From: Sphaerothrix gracilis
Lineage (GTDB): Bacteria; Cyanobacteriota; Cyanobacteriia; Phormidesmidales; Phormidesmidaceae
DNA: 64,000 nucleotides
Direction of reading: 5' to 3'
NCBI RefSeq assembly: GCF_030405905.1
Contig: NZ_JASATW010000011.1
Span: 124,001-188,000 of the forward strand
Positions 34,675 to 45,969 of this stretch are shown piece by piece (position 1 is the stretch's first letter; each line of letters begins with the position of its first letter). The translations under genes were made by a program, and so were the position numbers. Below the pieces are notes generated by a model. The model made no database searches, was not told the DNA's origin, and was given only the letters and a program-made list of their open reading frames with translations.

Positions 34675-36780
34675 CTAAGCGGCTGTCGCTAAACCTCGGT
34701 GTCGCAGCAGCGCTGCGGTACTCGGCTCCCGCCCCCGGAAGGCTTTAAACACCTCCATTGGATGACGGCTCCCGCCCAAGGCCAGCACCGTATCTCGGAA
34801 GCGGCGTCCGGTTTCAAGCAGGGCTGACTCATCCTCTAAACCGGCCTCTTCAAAAGCGGCAAAAGCATCTGCGCTCAGCACCTCGGCCCAGAAGTAGCTG
34901 TAGTAACCTGCAGCATAGCCTCCGGCAAAGATATGGCCGAACGCACACAAGAAGGCGTCTTCCGGAATCGGCTTCATCACCGTCGTCTTTTCTGCTAGGC
35001 GATCGCGCACCTCCCAGATACTTTCGCTGCCACCCGGCTGATAGCGGTGGTGCAGCTCAATATCCAACCAGCCAAAGTTTACCTGGCGCAGAATGGCGCT
35101 GCCTGTCATGAAGTTACGGGCCGCTAAGAGGCGCTGATACTTGTCTTCCGGTAGCGGTTCGCCCGTTTCATAGTGCCGCGCCAGCTTGAATAAAGTATCG
35201 CGGTGATAGCACCAGTTCTCCATAAACTGGCTGGGCAGTTCTACAGCATCCCATTCCACGTTGTTGATTCCGGCTGCCCCCGGATAGTCTACCTGAGTTA
35301 GCATGTGCTGCAGGCCATGCCCGAACTCGTGAAACAGCGTTTCTACATCTCGGAAAGTCATCAGACTAGGCTTGCCGTCTACCGGGGGGGACTGGTTGCA
35401 CACCAGGTAAGCGACAGGCAGCCGGAGCTGGTTGCCAAACTTGCCGCGATTGAGACATTCATCCATCCAAGCACCGCCGCGCTTCTCTGCCGGGCGGCTG
35501 TAAGGATCGAGGTAAAAATGGGCGATCGCGCTGCCCGATTCGTCTGCCACCTTGAAGTAACGCACATCAGGATGCCAAACTGGCGCTTCACCATCGGCAA
35601 TAGTAATAGTCACGCCGAAAAGCTGATTGGCCAGATTAAACAGTCCCTCAAGCACCTGAGGCAGCGGGAAATAGGGGCGCAGTTCTTCGTCGGTTAGCTC
35701 ATACTTGGTTTCCCGCAGGCGCTCGGCCCAAAACGCCGTATCCCAGTTCATCAGGTCGTTGGCCTCGCTGGCTCCTTGGGCTTGAGCAAACTGCTTGAGA
35801 TCGGCTAAATCCTTCTGAGCTGCTGCATAGCTGGCGCTGCGTAGTTCCTCCATTAGCTGCTCCACCGCTGTGACAGAAGGGGCCATCTTGCGGGCAACGC
35901 TCAGCTCAGCATAGGTGTCGTAGCCCAGTAGCGCCGCCTGCTGCTGCCGCAGTTCTAAAATCCGCTCAATATGGGGCGTATTGTTGAGATCGCCAGCAGA
36001 CGCGCGAGTGACAAAAGCCCGGTAGAGTTGCTCACGCAGGTCACGACGACGGCTGTGCTGCATAAAGGGCACATAGCTGGGATAGTCCAGCGTAATTCGC
36101 CAAGGGCCAGATTCAGCCGTCGCCTTTTCCTTACCCGCTTCGCGCGCGGCCTGAGCCGCTAGGGCCAGGAGGCTAGGCGGCAATCCTTCAACCTCTTCCT
36201 CGGTCTTTAGCATTAGGCTAAAGGCTTTGGTCGCATCTAAAACGTTATTAGAAAATTTAGTTGATAGCTCAGCCAGCTCCTGCTGAATTTGGTTGAACTG
36301 CTCTTTGGCTTCGCCTTCTAGCCCTACGCCCGACAGCTCAGCTTCACGAATAGCAGAGTCTACGATTCGCTGCTGAGCGGGAGCTAGCTGTGGCCACTGC
36401 TCGCCTGCGCGCATCTGCTTGAAGGCTGCGTAAAGCGGTTTGCTCTGCCCAAGCTGAGTAGCAAACTGTATGACACCTGGTTGCACAGCTTCATAGGCTT
36501 GTCGTAGTTCAGGGCTGTTCTTCACCCCCATCAGGTGACTGACAATACCCCAGCTCCAGCTTAGCCGCTCACTGATGCGCGTCAGCGGTTCCACCAAGCC
36601 AGCCCAGGTCGGCGTAACGTTGGCTTCCAAGGCGGTAAGCGATCGCGCTAACTCATCAAGCAGTTGCGTCATTCCAGGCACAACATGCTCCGGCTCGATA
36701 GCTGCAAAAGGGGGTAGTCCCGTACCAAGCAGCAACGGATTTTGAATTGAGTTTTCAGGTAGGGTGACAGTTGCACTCAT
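34675..36780 (-). CDS. M3 family oligopeptidase (oligopeptidase A-like)
   Basis: A cytoplasmic zinc endopeptidase of the thimet/oligopeptidase A family that degrades short peptides. The ATG at 36780 (MSATVTLPENSIQNPLL) gives 701 residues, normal for PrlC-type enzymes; upstream ATG 36834 adds 18 residues and is less likely. The zinc site is VETLFHEFGHGLQHML (HExxH) with the third ligand Glu in NVEWDAVELPSQFMENW. The C-terminal helical region (GHIFAGGYAAGYYSYFWAEV) is also typical. It is divergent from the K+ channel gene. Confidence 0.92.
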   Translation of the reverse strand: MSATVTLPENSIQNPLLLGTGLPPFAAIEPEHVVPGMTQLLDELARSLTALEANVTPTWAGLVEPLTRISERLSWSWGIVSHLMGVKNSPELRQAYEAVQPGVIQFATQLGQSKPLYAAFKQMRAGEQWPQLAPAQQRIVDSAIREAELSGVGLEGEAKEQFNQIQQELAELSTKFSNNVLDATKAFSLMLKTEEEVEGLPPSLLALAAQAAREAGKEKATAESGPWRITLDYPSYVPFMQHSRRRDLREQLYRAFVTRASAGDLNNTPHIERILELRQQQAALLGYDTYAELSVARKMAPSVTAVEQLMEELRSASYAAAQKDLADLKQFAQAQGASEANDLMNWDTAFWAERLRETKYELTDEELRPYFPLPQVLEGLFNLANQLFGVTITIADGEAPVWHPDVRYFKVADESGSAIAHFYLDPYSRPAEKRGGAWMDECLNRGKFGNQLRLPVAYLVCNQSPPVDGKPSLMTFRDVETLFHEFGHGLQHMLTQVDYPGAAGINNVEWDAVELPSQFMENWCYHRDTLFKLARHYETGEPLPEDKYQRLLAARNFMTGSAILRQVNFGWLDIELHHRYQPGGSESIWEVRDRLAEKTTVMKPIPEDAFLCAFGHIFAGGYAAGYYSYFWAEVLSADAFAAFEEAGLEDESALLETGRRFRDTVLALGGSRHPMEVFKAFRGREPSTAALLRHRGLATAA

Positions 36781-37066
36781 AGGTTGTGTTCGAGGAGATA
36801 TAGTTTCAACTTTAACGACTTGAATGCCGCACAAACTTAGCTTTGTACTAAAGGTAACTACCTTCGCCTAAGTTTTTATTCATACTCGTTACGAGTTTAT
36901 TTAATTATCATAGCGTGCTGTGTCAGTTAAGGCATCTCTTTTTGTCTCCTCGCCGCACTCGTTGGCCGCTTAGGAACGCCACCCCAATTCAACTGCAGTT
37001 TCTAGCACCGACAATTGCGGGCGATCGCTCTACCATGACAAATAGCTAACAGCCTTAGAAACCTTA

Positions 37067-38137
37067 GTGGCGATCGCAATGCAGCGTCCCTTTCGGCGAA
37101 TTATCTTAGGGAGCACGTTCTTCTTGCTGACAGTGGTGCTAGCTGTTTATGGCTATATGCTAGCTGGCTGGTCGCTGTTAGATGCTGTCTACATGGTTGT
37201 CATCACCATCTTTGGCGTTGGCTATGGTGAAGTGCATCCGCTGGATTCAGCCAAGCTGCGGATTTTTACGATTCTAGTCATCATTGCGGGAGTACTATCA
37301 GTTGCCTATATCGTGGGCGGCTTTTTGCAGTTAGTGACGGAAGGAGAACTCCGTAAAGTATTCAAAAACAAGCGTATGACCCAGGAAATTCAAAGCTTAG
37401 AGCGCCACGTAATTGTCTGTGGCTATGGCCGCATGGGCCAAATGCTTTCCCGTCGGTTGTGGCAGGAAAAGCAGGCTTTTGTTGTACTTGATCACGATCC
37501 TGAGCGTATTGCCCAGGCCCAAGAGTCTGGCTATCTGGTTTATCAGGGGAATGCAGCCGATGAGGGCAACCTGCAGGCAGTAGGAATTCACCGGGCTAAG
37601 GCCCTGTCCACCGTTTTGCCGGATGATGCTTCCAACGTATTTATTACCCTAACGGCTAGAGAAATGAATCCCAGCTTAGTGATCTTGGCGCGGGGTAAGC
37701 TGCCTTCTACCGAAAAAAAGCTGCGTCTAGCAGGGGCCAATCACGTTGTTTTGCCTGTTGCCATCGGGGCGATTCGCATGGCCCATCTGATTACCCATCC
37801 CACAGCGGTCGATTTTCTATCCCAAACTGACAAAGGTGCGAGTTTAAATGAGCTTTTAGGCGAGTTGGACATTCAGCTCAATGAGTTACCGATTGTGGCT
37901 AATTCATCTCTTATTGGCGGCACTATTGGCGATATTGAGGTGAGAGGCAGAGGCACATTTATTATTGTTGCTCTGCGGCGGGCTACGGGCGAAGTGCTGA
38001 TTCACCCCAGCCGCGAAACCTATCTCTCCCAGGACGACTCCGTTATTCTCATGGGGCATCAAGGAGATATGCCTAAGTTTGCTCAAAGCCATACCCACAA
38101 ACGCGGACTACGCTATCGCGGCGCTAGAGTCCGTTAA
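37067..38137 (+). CDS. potassium channel with RCK (TrkA) domains
   Basis: A 356-residue ion channel subunit from a GTG start. Two membrane helices (about 13-35 and 66-90) flank the pore loop, whose filter reads TIFGVGYGEV, a variant of T-x-G-Y-G. A cytoplasmic RCK domain follows with a Rossmann motif (VIVCGYGRMGQMLSRRL at about 114) for NAD or similar ligand, and a C-terminal TrkA-C domain (about 260-345). This is the MthK-type layout, presumably a tetramer gated by a ligand. A conserved basic segment (KVFKNKRMTQEIQ) joins pore to RCK. Confidence 0.9.
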   Translation: MAIAMQRPFRRIILGSTFFLLTVVLAVYGYMLAGWSLLDAVYMVVITIFGVGYGEVHPLDSAKLRIFTILVIIAGVLSVAYIVGGFLQLVTEGELRKVFKNKRMTQEIQSLERHVIVCGYGRMGQMLSRRLWQEKQAFVVLDHDPERIAQAQESGYLVYQGNAADEGNLQAVGIHRAKALSTVLPDDASNVFITLTAREMNPSLVILARGKLPSTEKKLRLAGANHVVLPVAIGAIRMAHLITHPTAVDFLSQTDKGASLNELLGELDIQLNELPIVANSSLIGGTIGDIEVRGRGTFIIVALRRATGEVLIHPSRETYLSQDDSVILMGHQGDMPKFAQSHTHKRGLRYRGARVR

Positions 38138-38391
38138 CCTGTGCCAAAGATTGCCAACGGGATTGGGTACCCTGTAGATAGAGTATTGAGAATATCGAAA
38201 CAAGAGTATTGAAACAGGTGCCTACTGCAAAAACTGCTGAGACTTCTCACGATCCTCGTTAAAGTATTGCTAAGAGTGGAGATTGCTTACCTAGTTGTAT
38301 TACCTAGTCTTTCAATTACTTTGAAAATTCAAGGCAATTGAGTCTTAAGGTCTTGCCTATTGCTATCAGTTTCCCAGGAGTCAACGCTTTA

Positions 38392-40542
38392 ATGCCAGCC
38401 GCCCCTATTCCTATTGATGAAGAGAAACGTCTAGCAGAGCTGCGCCGCTACGCCATCTTAGATACACCTCCAGAGCCAGCCTTTGACGAATTGACGCGCC
38501 TAGCCGCTAGCCTTTGCCAAGCGCCTGTTAGCCTCATCAGCTTAGTAGATGAATATCGCCAGTGGTTTAAGTCCCGCTACGGATTAGACGTTGCAGAAAC
38601 GCCACGGGATCAGGCTTTTTGCGGTTATACGATTCTCCGCGATCAGCCATTTGTGGTTTCAGACGCGATCGCCCATAACCTTGTCAGCGACAATCCCCTC
38701 GTACTGTGTGCACCCCACATTCGCTTCTACGCTGGCATACCGCTCATCTCAGCCCACGGCTATCGTTTGGGGTCGCTCTGCGTGATTGATTATGTTCCCA
38801 GAGAGCTAACGGCGACTCAGCTTGACAATCTTAAAATTATCGCCAATCAGGTGGTAGCACTTTTAGAGTCTAGGCTACATGCCAAGCGAATTGAGGAATA
38901 CGCCGAGGCACTGGAGGCGGCTCGTCAGCAAGCCATAGAGGCTAGCCGCGCCAAGTCTGAATTTTTAGCCATGATGAGTCACGAAATTCGTACGCCTATG
39001 AATGGCGTCATCGGCATGACCGGCCTGTTACTGGATACTCAGCTCGCGCCTAAGCAGCGAGAATTTACCGAGATTATTCAGAAAAGTGGCGAAACTTTGC
39101 TGGCGCTAATCAACGATATTCTAGATTTTTCTAAAATCGAGGCCGATAAGCTCACCCTAGAAAAACAGCCTTTCAATCTACACACCTGTGTTGAAGATGC
39201 TCTAGAACTTGTAGCGCCTAATGCAGTAGCTAAGAATTTGGAGCTGGCTTCCCTAATTGCCGCAGATGTTCCAGTTGCTTTGGTCGGAGATGCTACCCGA
39301 CTGCGACAGATACTCATGAATTTACTGAGCAACGCCGTTAAATTCACCGAGAGCGGAGAAATTGTGGTGCGAGTGCAGGCAAAGGCTCTACCTGATAGAG
39401 ATCGTTCGGCAGCAGGCGAGGTACACGAACTACACTTTGCCGTAACTGATACAGGCATTGGTATTCATCCTGATAAGCAGTCAGAGCTGTTCAACTCATT
39501 TACCCAGGTGGATGCTTCTACCACCCGGCGCTATGGTGGTACCGGGCTGGGCCTAGCCATTAGTAAGCGTCTCTGCGAAATGATGGGCGGTCAAATCTGG
39601 GTGGACAGTCAGCCCAATCAAGGCTCGACGTTTCACTTCACGATCAAAGCTCTGACTGCTGAAGCAGCTAGTATCCAAAGCTTGCCCAGGTTAGCTGAAC
39701 CTCAGATAGCCGGTAAGCGCATTCTAATTGTGGACGATAATCAGACGAATCGACAGATTCTAGAACTGCAAGCACAGGCTTGGGAAATGGAGCCTGTACT
39801 GGCTTGTTCCGGTCGGGAGGCGCTGGAACTTTTAAAGACGTCTGAACCTTTTGATTTAGGCATTTTAGATATGCAAATGCCAGAAATGGACGGTCTGATG
39901 CTAGCCACTCAGATTCGTCAATGCTCTCAGGGCAGGGATCTGCCTTTGATCATGCTAACTTCGATTGGCTTGCCTCTGTACCAAGTAGACACGACCTCAG
40001 AAGTCAATAAAACTGTTTTTGCAGCGCAGCTATATAAGCCTGTTAGACAGTTCCAGCTCTATGACACTCTAGTGCAGGTTTTGACAGGTAGCACTCTAGA
40101 GCAGCCGCCCGCCAATCACACAAAAGCAATCGATCAGCAGCTAGCTGAACGCTTACCCTTAAAAATACTGGTTGCGGAAGACAACCGAGTCAATCAGCGG
40201 CTGATCACCCACGTTCTTGCCCGAATGGGCTACAAAGCTCAGCTTGTGGGTAACGGTCTTGAAGCGATCGCCGCGCTTGAGCAACAGCCTTACGATATTG
40301 TGCTGATGGACATTCATATGCCCAAGATGGACGGGTTTGAGGCGGCTAGAACAATTCGTCGGGTAATAGCAAGTCAGTCACAGCCCCAAATTATTGCGAT
40401 GACCGCAAGTGCCATGCAGGGCGATCGCGAAAAATGTCTCCAAGCAGGCATGGATGACTATGTCAGTAAGCCTATTCGGATCAAAGAACTGGTAGCTGCC
40501 TTGATGCGGAGTCGTTCTGCCTCCAAAACAGCTTCTCTATGA
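38392..40542 (+). CDS. GAF hybrid histidine kinase with two receivers
   Basis: A 716-residue sensor from ATG 38392, after AGGAG at 38376-38380; an upstream TTG would add 18 residues. Domain order: GAF (about 15-175; QAPVSLISLVDEYRQWFKSR), histidine kinase dimerisation helix with H197 in MSHEIRTPMNGVIGM, ATPase (LMNLLSNAVKFTESG, DTGIGIHP, GTGLGLAISK), receiver 1 (D493 in ILDMQMPEMDG, Lys in LYKPV) and receiver 2 (D640 in LMDIHMPKMDG). Both receivers are intact, unlike two of those in the six-domain regulator at 8643. It is cytoplasmic; no membrane segment. Output partners are unknown. Confidence 0.92.
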   Translation: MPAAPIPIDEEKRLAELRRYAILDTPPEPAFDELTRLAASLCQAPVSLISLVDEYRQWFKSRYGLDVAETPRDQAFCGYTILRDQPFVVSDAIAHNLVSDNPLVLCAPHIRFYAGIPLISAHGYRLGSLCVIDYVPRELTATQLDNLKIIANQVVALLESRLHAKRIEEYAEALEAARQQAIEASRAKSEFLAMMSHEIRTPMNGVIGMTGLLLDTQLAPKQREFTEIIQKSGETLLALINDILDFSKIEADKLTLEKQPFNLHTCVEDALELVAPNAVAKNLELASLIAADVPVALVGDATRLRQILMNLLSNAVKFTESGEIVVRVQAKALPDRDRSAAGEVHELHFAVTDTGIGIHPDKQSELFNSFTQVDASTTRRYGGTGLGLAISKRLCEMMGGQIWVDSQPNQGSTFHFTIKALTAEAASIQSLPRLAEPQIAGKRILIVDDNQTNRQILELQAQAWEMEPVLACSGREALELLKTSEPFDLGILDMQMPEMDGLMLATQIRQCSQGRDLPLIMLTSIGLPLYQVDTTSEVNKTVFAAQLYKPVRQFQLYDTLVQVLTGSTLEQPPANHTKAIDQQLAERLPLKILVAEDNRVNQRLITHVLARMGYKAQLVGNGLEAIAALEQQPYDIVLMDIHMPKMDGFEAARTIRRVIASQSQPQIIAMTASAMQGDREKCLQAGMDDYVSKPIRIKELVAALMRSRSASKTASL

Positions 40543-40565
40543 GTCGATCCCGTCCAAAGTAAAGC

Positions 40566-40742
40566 CTATTCTGACTGAGTTTCTATTGCCTGCAGTGTCT
40601 TTGCCACCAGCAACGGCATTAGCTGAGACTGCACGTCCGCAGGCTGATTGCCCCAAAGCATTCTAACAAAGCCTTCTTTTCCCTGTTGGCTAGCGCGATT
40701 CAGAACACCTGCTAGTTTTTCAAGATTTTCAGTATTGGACAT
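40566..40742 (-). CDS. small hypothetical protein, 58 residues
   Basis: From ATG 40742 the product is MSNTENLEKLAGVLNRASQQ followed by a helical, charged region ending in a TLQAIETQSE tail. It is convergent with the hybrid kinase gene, separated by 23 bases. A further ATG at 40769 would extend it by nine residues. Helical heptad-like spacing suggests a small regulatory or adaptor protein, but no family is recognised. Confidence 0.5.
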   Translation of the reverse strand: MSNTENLEKLAGVLNRASQQGKEGFVRMLWGNQPADVQSQLMPLLVAKTLQAIETQSE

Positions 40743-41037
40743 AAGCAATTGCTCCCCAAAAGCTGACAACTGTGCTGGATCTACAGGAATTAGAGGCGCC
40801 CTCGCTTTTCACTCAATGCTGTGGGCTATAGACAGTAGTTTCAACAACTTTACTGGATGGCGGTACCTAGAATGCTCAACACCAGACGGTTGGTAAAGAA
40901 TTGTCATGCCTGTCCCAATATGGCCACTTATCGCTGAGTCAGGTGTGATATTCCAAAAAGGTTTGTAATATAGCCAGTTGAATCCCTCGCCTTTAGAACT
41001 TAGGTTCAAGCAAGAATTTCTCTCAAAAGAGGTTGCC

Positions 41038-41625
41038 ATGAATACGCCCTCGCACTTTTTAATGACGGCTGCCCTAGAAAAGGGAAATCCCCGCGTTCCA
41101 ATTGTTAAAAGCGCCTTTTTGCTAGGGTCAGTTGCACCTGATTTACCCCTGTGGCTGCTTTCAATTGGCGGCATGATCTACTACCGCTACATTTTGGGCT
41201 GGTCAGCAGGTGATGCCTTTCGCTATATGTTTGACGAGCTTTTCTTTAATCATCCGCTTTGGATTGTCGCTCATAATTTGCTGCACTCGCCTCTAGTGTT
41301 ACTAATAGGTCTGGCTATTGTTTGGCGATCGCGGCGTCGTATTAACTCGCGATCGCGCTGGCTGTTTTGGTTCTTGCTGGCCTGCCTGCTGCACTCTGGC
41401 GTAGATATTCTGACCCACGTTGACGATGGCCCCCTGCTCTTATTTCCCTTAGACTGGCAGACTCGCTTTCAAAGCGCGGTCAGCTACTGGGACGATCGCT
41501 ACTATGCTCAGCAGTTTCAGATCTTTGAACAAACAGCTAATTTGATCTTTTTGCTCTACCTGGTAACGCCGTCTTGTTTCCGAATTTGGCGATATCTCAA
41601 ACAACGTCTCTCCAGCTTCAACTAG
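41038..41625 (+). CDS. membrane-bound metal-dependent hydrolase-like protein
   Basis: A 195-residue integral membrane protein from ATG 41038 (AAAAGAGG upstream). Three or four membrane helices are visible, and conserved polar motifs sit at their ends: MNTPSHFLMTAAL, LGSVAPDLPLW, HNLLHSPL and LHSGVDILTHVDDGPLL. This matches the YdjM/DUF457-type putative metal-dependent membrane hydrolase superfamily, with His and Asp residues as ligands. Substrate unknown. It converges on the cysteine desulfurase gene with a 45-base gap. Confidence 0.7.
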   Translation: MNTPSHFLMTAALEKGNPRVPIVKSAFLLGSVAPDLPLWLLSIGGMIYYRYILGWSAGDAFRYMFDELFFNHPLWIVAHNLLHSPLVLLIGLAIVWRSRRRINSRSRWLFWFLLACLLHSGVDILTHVDDGPLLLFPLDWQTRFQSAVSYWDDRYYAQQFQIFEQTANLIFLLYLVTPSCFRIWRYLKQRLSSFN

Positions 41626-41670
41626 CTTTCTTATAAGGAAGGCAGAGAGACAGCCGCTGACCGTGGCCGC

Positions 41671-42843
41671 TCAGCTAGCAGGTACGGTTCGCGCTTCCCG
41701 CAAAGCTTCAACCGTTTCAATAACAGCCTTGGCCACCTGGTCAATCTCTGCCTGCGTATTGAAGCGCCCAATCCCAAATCTCAGCGACGCATAGGCTAGC
41801 ACGTCTGTATGCCCTAGCGCCTTAAGTACGTGAGATGGTTCCGTTTTGGCTGTGCTACAGGCTGCTCCAGAAGAGAGAGCAACCCCCGATCGCAGTCCTA
41901 GCAGCAGAGCTTGACCGTCTACCCCCGCAAAGCTGACGTTGAGATTACCTGCTAGCCGCTGGCAAGAATGACCGTTGAGATCGATGCCGGAAAGGGATTG
42001 AAGCTGTTGCCAAAGGCGATCGCGCAGCGCAGTCAGCCGCTCAGTCTCTATGGTCATCTCAGCGATCGCCAGTTCAACTGCTTTAGCAAAGCCTACAATC
42101 TGCGGCGGATATAGCGTTCCCGCTCGCAGACCCCGCTCTTGCCCGCCTCCGTGGAGCTGCGGTGCTAGCTGTACCCGTGGCTGACGCCGCCTGACGTAAA
42201 GCGCGCCAATGCCTTTCGGCCCGTAAATCTTATGGGCCGTCATCGACATTAGATCAATATTCATCGCCTGGACATCTAAGGGAATTTTGCCCAATGCCTG
42301 AGCCGCGTCAGTATGAAACAGAACTTGTCGGTCATGGCAAAGCTGACCAATAGCGGCTAATGGCTGCAAAACGCCAATTTCGTTGTTGGCGGCCATCACA
42401 GAGACTAAAACCGTATCTTCTCGCAGCGCTGCTTCTAAAGCTTCCAATCTAATCAAACCGTCTGGCTGAACCGGCAGGTAAGTCACCTCAAAGCCCAAGG
42501 TTTCCAAGTAGCGGCAAGGATCCAGTACAGCACTGTGCTCTGTTCGCACCGTAACAATATGCCGACCCTGATTAAAATAAGCTTCGGCGACTCCTTTAAT
42601 TGCTAAGTTGTCGGCTTCGGTAGCGCCGCTGGTAAACACAATTTCCTCAGGAACAGCCCCGATGGCCTGCGCTAAGCGTACGCGCGATCGCTGCACAGCC
42701 GCCTCCGCTTCCCAGCCGTATTGATGCAGGCTGCTACCAGGATTGCCAAAATACTCCGTAAAGTAAGGCGTCATGGCCTTTACTACTCGTGGATCGACGG
42801 GCGTTGTGGCATGACAGTCAAGATAAATCGGGCGATGTGGCAT
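41671..42843 (-). CDS. cysteine desulfurase (IscS/NifS-type)
   Basis: PLP enzyme that removes sulfur from cysteine to give alanine and a protein persulfide for Fe-S clusters and thiolated tRNA. 390 residues; FTSGATEADNLAIKG, the PLP Lys K205 (TAHKIYGPKGIG) and the mobile catalytic C329 (SSGAACSTAKTEP) are all present. The spacing of the Cys loop indicates the group I (IscS/NifS) type. The family's usual N-terminus IYLDCHATTPVDPRV supports the start. It is 42 bases downstream of nadC, in the same direction, so probably one transcript; NAD synthesis needs the Fe-S enzyme NadA, a plausible functional link. Confidence 0.92.
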   Translation of the reverse strand: MPHRPIYLDCHATTPVDPRVVKAMTPYFTEYFGNPGSSLHQYGWEAEAAVQRSRVRLAQAIGAVPEEIVFTSGATEADNLAIKGVAEAYFNQGRHIVTVRTEHSAVLDPCRYLETLGFEVTYLPVQPDGLIRLEALEAALREDTVLVSVMAANNEIGVLQPLAAIGQLCHDRQVLFHTDAAQALGKIPLDVQAMNIDLMSMTAHKIYGPKGIGALYVRRRQPRVQLAPQLHGGGQERGLRAGTLYPPQIVGFAKAVELAIAEMTIETERLTALRDRLWQQLQSLSGIDLNGHSCQRLAGNLNVSFAGVDGQALLLGLRSGVALSSGAACSTAKTEPSHVLKALGHTDVLAYASLRFGIGRFNTQAEIDQVAKAVIETVEALREARTVPAS

Positions 42844-42885
42844 CAGTTAGCCTCCCAAAATTGCGATAGCTAGCCAAGAACTGAT

Positions 42886-43740
42886 CTACTCAAGATCTAA
42901 TCGCATACTAATATCTAGCCATTTAGCCTGAGTAATAGGCGCGCTGGTAGAGATGTAATCTACACCTGTCTGCGCTACGTCACGGATTGTTGTCAGGGTT
43001 ACATTGCCAGAGGCTTCTACCTTAATGCGATCGCTCTGTTGGCGAATCAGCTCCACGGCCTGCTGCATTTCATCAAGCGGCATATTGTCGAGCATAATAA
43101 TGTCTACTTTCTGGGCCAGTGCAGCTTTGACCTGCGTTAAATTCTCAGTCTCTACCTCAATAGATAGCGGGTAAGGCATGTGAGCGCGGACTTGAGTGAC
43201 AGCCTGTTCAATGCCACCAGCCGCCGCAATGTGGTTGTCTTTGAGCATGACTGCATCATCTAGTCCCATCCGATGGTTAACAGCTCCTCCTACGAAGGCC
43301 GCATATTTTTCTAGCACCCGTAATCCGGGCGTTGTTTTACGGGTATCGGCGAGCTGGACTGAAGTACCTGCGAGCTTTTCAACATACTGATGGGTGAGCG
43401 TAGCGATGCCGCTCAGCCGCATCGCTAAATTGAGAGCTACCCGCTCACCCGTCAGCAGCGCCTCTAAAGGACCATGAAAGCGCGCAATTATTTCGGAGGG
43501 TTGGCATTCATACCCGTCAGACTGGCTGACCGCAGCAGTTACCCTAGGATCTAGCAGTTGAAACACACGCGCTGCAACTTCTAATCCGGCAAGAACGCCG
43601 GACTGCTTCGCCACCCAAACCGCTTTACTCATGCGACTCTGTCCCTGCAAGATCCCTTGAGTTGTGCGATCGCCTCGTCCCACGTCTTCAAGAAGCCAGC
43701 TTTGCAGCAGCGGATCGAGAACTAACCAAGAAGGCAGCAT
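42886..43740 (-). CDS. nadC: quinolinate phosphoribosyltransferase (nicotinate-nucleotide pyrophosphorylase)
   Basis: Converts quinolinate and PRPP to nicotinate mononucleotide in de novo NAD synthesis. 284 residues from ATG 43740 (MLPSWLVLDPLLQSWLLEDV), the normal length; an upstream ATG at 43791 is less likely. Diagnostic segments: GRGDRTT, ALNLAMRLSGIATLT, DTRKTTPGLRVLEKYA, GGAVNHRMGLDDAVMLKDNH and EVETENLTQ. It is followed by a cysteine desulfurase gene and starts about 220 bases before the rRNA promoter, reading the other way. Confidence 0.94.
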   Translation of the reverse strand: MLPSWLVLDPLLQSWLLEDVGRGDRTTQGILQGQSRMSKAVWVAKQSGVLAGLEVAARVFQLLDPRVTAAVSQSDGYECQPSEIIARFHGPLEALLTGERVALNLAMRLSGIATLTHQYVEKLAGTSVQLADTRKTTPGLRVLEKYAAFVGGAVNHRMGLDDAVMLKDNHIAAAGGIEQAVTQVRAHMPYPLSIEVETENLTQVKAALAQKVDIIMLDNMPLDEMQQAVELIRQQSDRIKVEASGNVTLTTIRDVAQTGVDYISTSAPITQAKWLDISMRLDLE

Positions 43741-43960
43741 AGGTTCAACGGGTTGAATGCAACAACCTCTAGCATAGAGCGCTTGCTTCACCCCAAGGTG
43801 AGCTATTTATCCCTGCGTTTTGACTGACCTGCTCGCAGAAAATTTTCTACGAAATTTCCTCAAAACGGGCGGTAAAAGCGCCAAGTTTCCGGACGCGATC
43901 GCCTCAACACCTTACAAATAAAGGCTTTATTCCCTCAAAAAAATATTTTTCAGAAACCCG

Positions 43961-43990
43961 TTGACAGAAACGAAAGGGTGTCGCTATATT
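43961..43990 (+). promoter_or_regulatory. rRNA operon promoter
   Basis: TTGACA (43961-43966), an 18-base spacer and TATATT (43985-43990) form a strong sigma-70-type promoter, with an A/T-rich run (AAAAAAATATTTTT) just upstream that could act as an UP element. Transcription would begin near 43997, about 215 bases before the 16S rRNA. Confidence 0.75.
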
Positions 43991-44209
43991 AGTAAAGCGC
44001 CTGAAGGGGGGACACGGAAGTGAAGTCCTGGAGGGCGAGCCGGACCTAGACAGTTAAATAGTTTGAAAGCCAAAGACGAATTAAACGTCCTGTTCAATTT
44101 TGATAGAACTGAGGCTAAATTGGTAAGACTGTAACACGAGAGTGGGTAGTTTGCCAAGGGAGCCGAGAAGAGTTCTGGATACTATGAGTATCTGGATAGA
44201 TTCTCTAAA
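43991..44209 (+). other. rRNA leader
   Basis: About 215 bases between the promoter and the 16S rRNA. It contains G-rich segments (GAAGGGGGGACAC, GGAGGGCGAGCCGG) that probably fold, and presumably holds processing and antitermination signals. No gene is seen. Confidence 0.6.
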
Positions 44210-45699
<1,490 letters not shown>

Positions 45700-45705
45700 A
45701 AGGGA

Positions 45706-45767
45706 GACCTAACCTACACTTAGCTGAAACAAACAGGAATAGGCGAGTGAGAGGTCATCTCTAGGTC
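45706..45767 (+). other. ITS D1-D1' helix
   Basis: GACCTA (45706) and TAGGTC (ending 45767) close the D1-D1' helix of the 16S-23S spacer, a region used in cyanobacterial taxonomy. The spacer also holds two tRNAs and, after them, CTTGAAAACTGCATAG, the usual box before the 23S gene. Confidence 0.6.
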
Positions 45768-45814
45768 GTGCAGGATGAGTTTTTGGTTTTCAAACTAGGT
45801 CTGGTGAAGGGCAT

Positions 45815-45888
<74 letters not shown>

Positions 45889-45893
45889 CTCGT

Positions 45894-45969
45894 GGGGGTA
45901 TAGCTCAGTTGGTAGAGCGCCTGCTTTGCAAGCAGGATGTCAGCGGTTCGAGTCCGCTTACCTCCACCA
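45894..45969 (+). tRNA. tRNA-Ala(TGC)
   Basis: Five bases after tRNA-Ile. Acceptor GGGGGTA/TACCTCC, anticodon stem CCTGC/GCAGG with TGC in the loop TTTGCAA, T arm AGCGG-TTCGAGT-CCGCT. Unlike the other two tRNAs in the window, its 3' CCA (45967-45969) is encoded. Confidence 0.97.
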
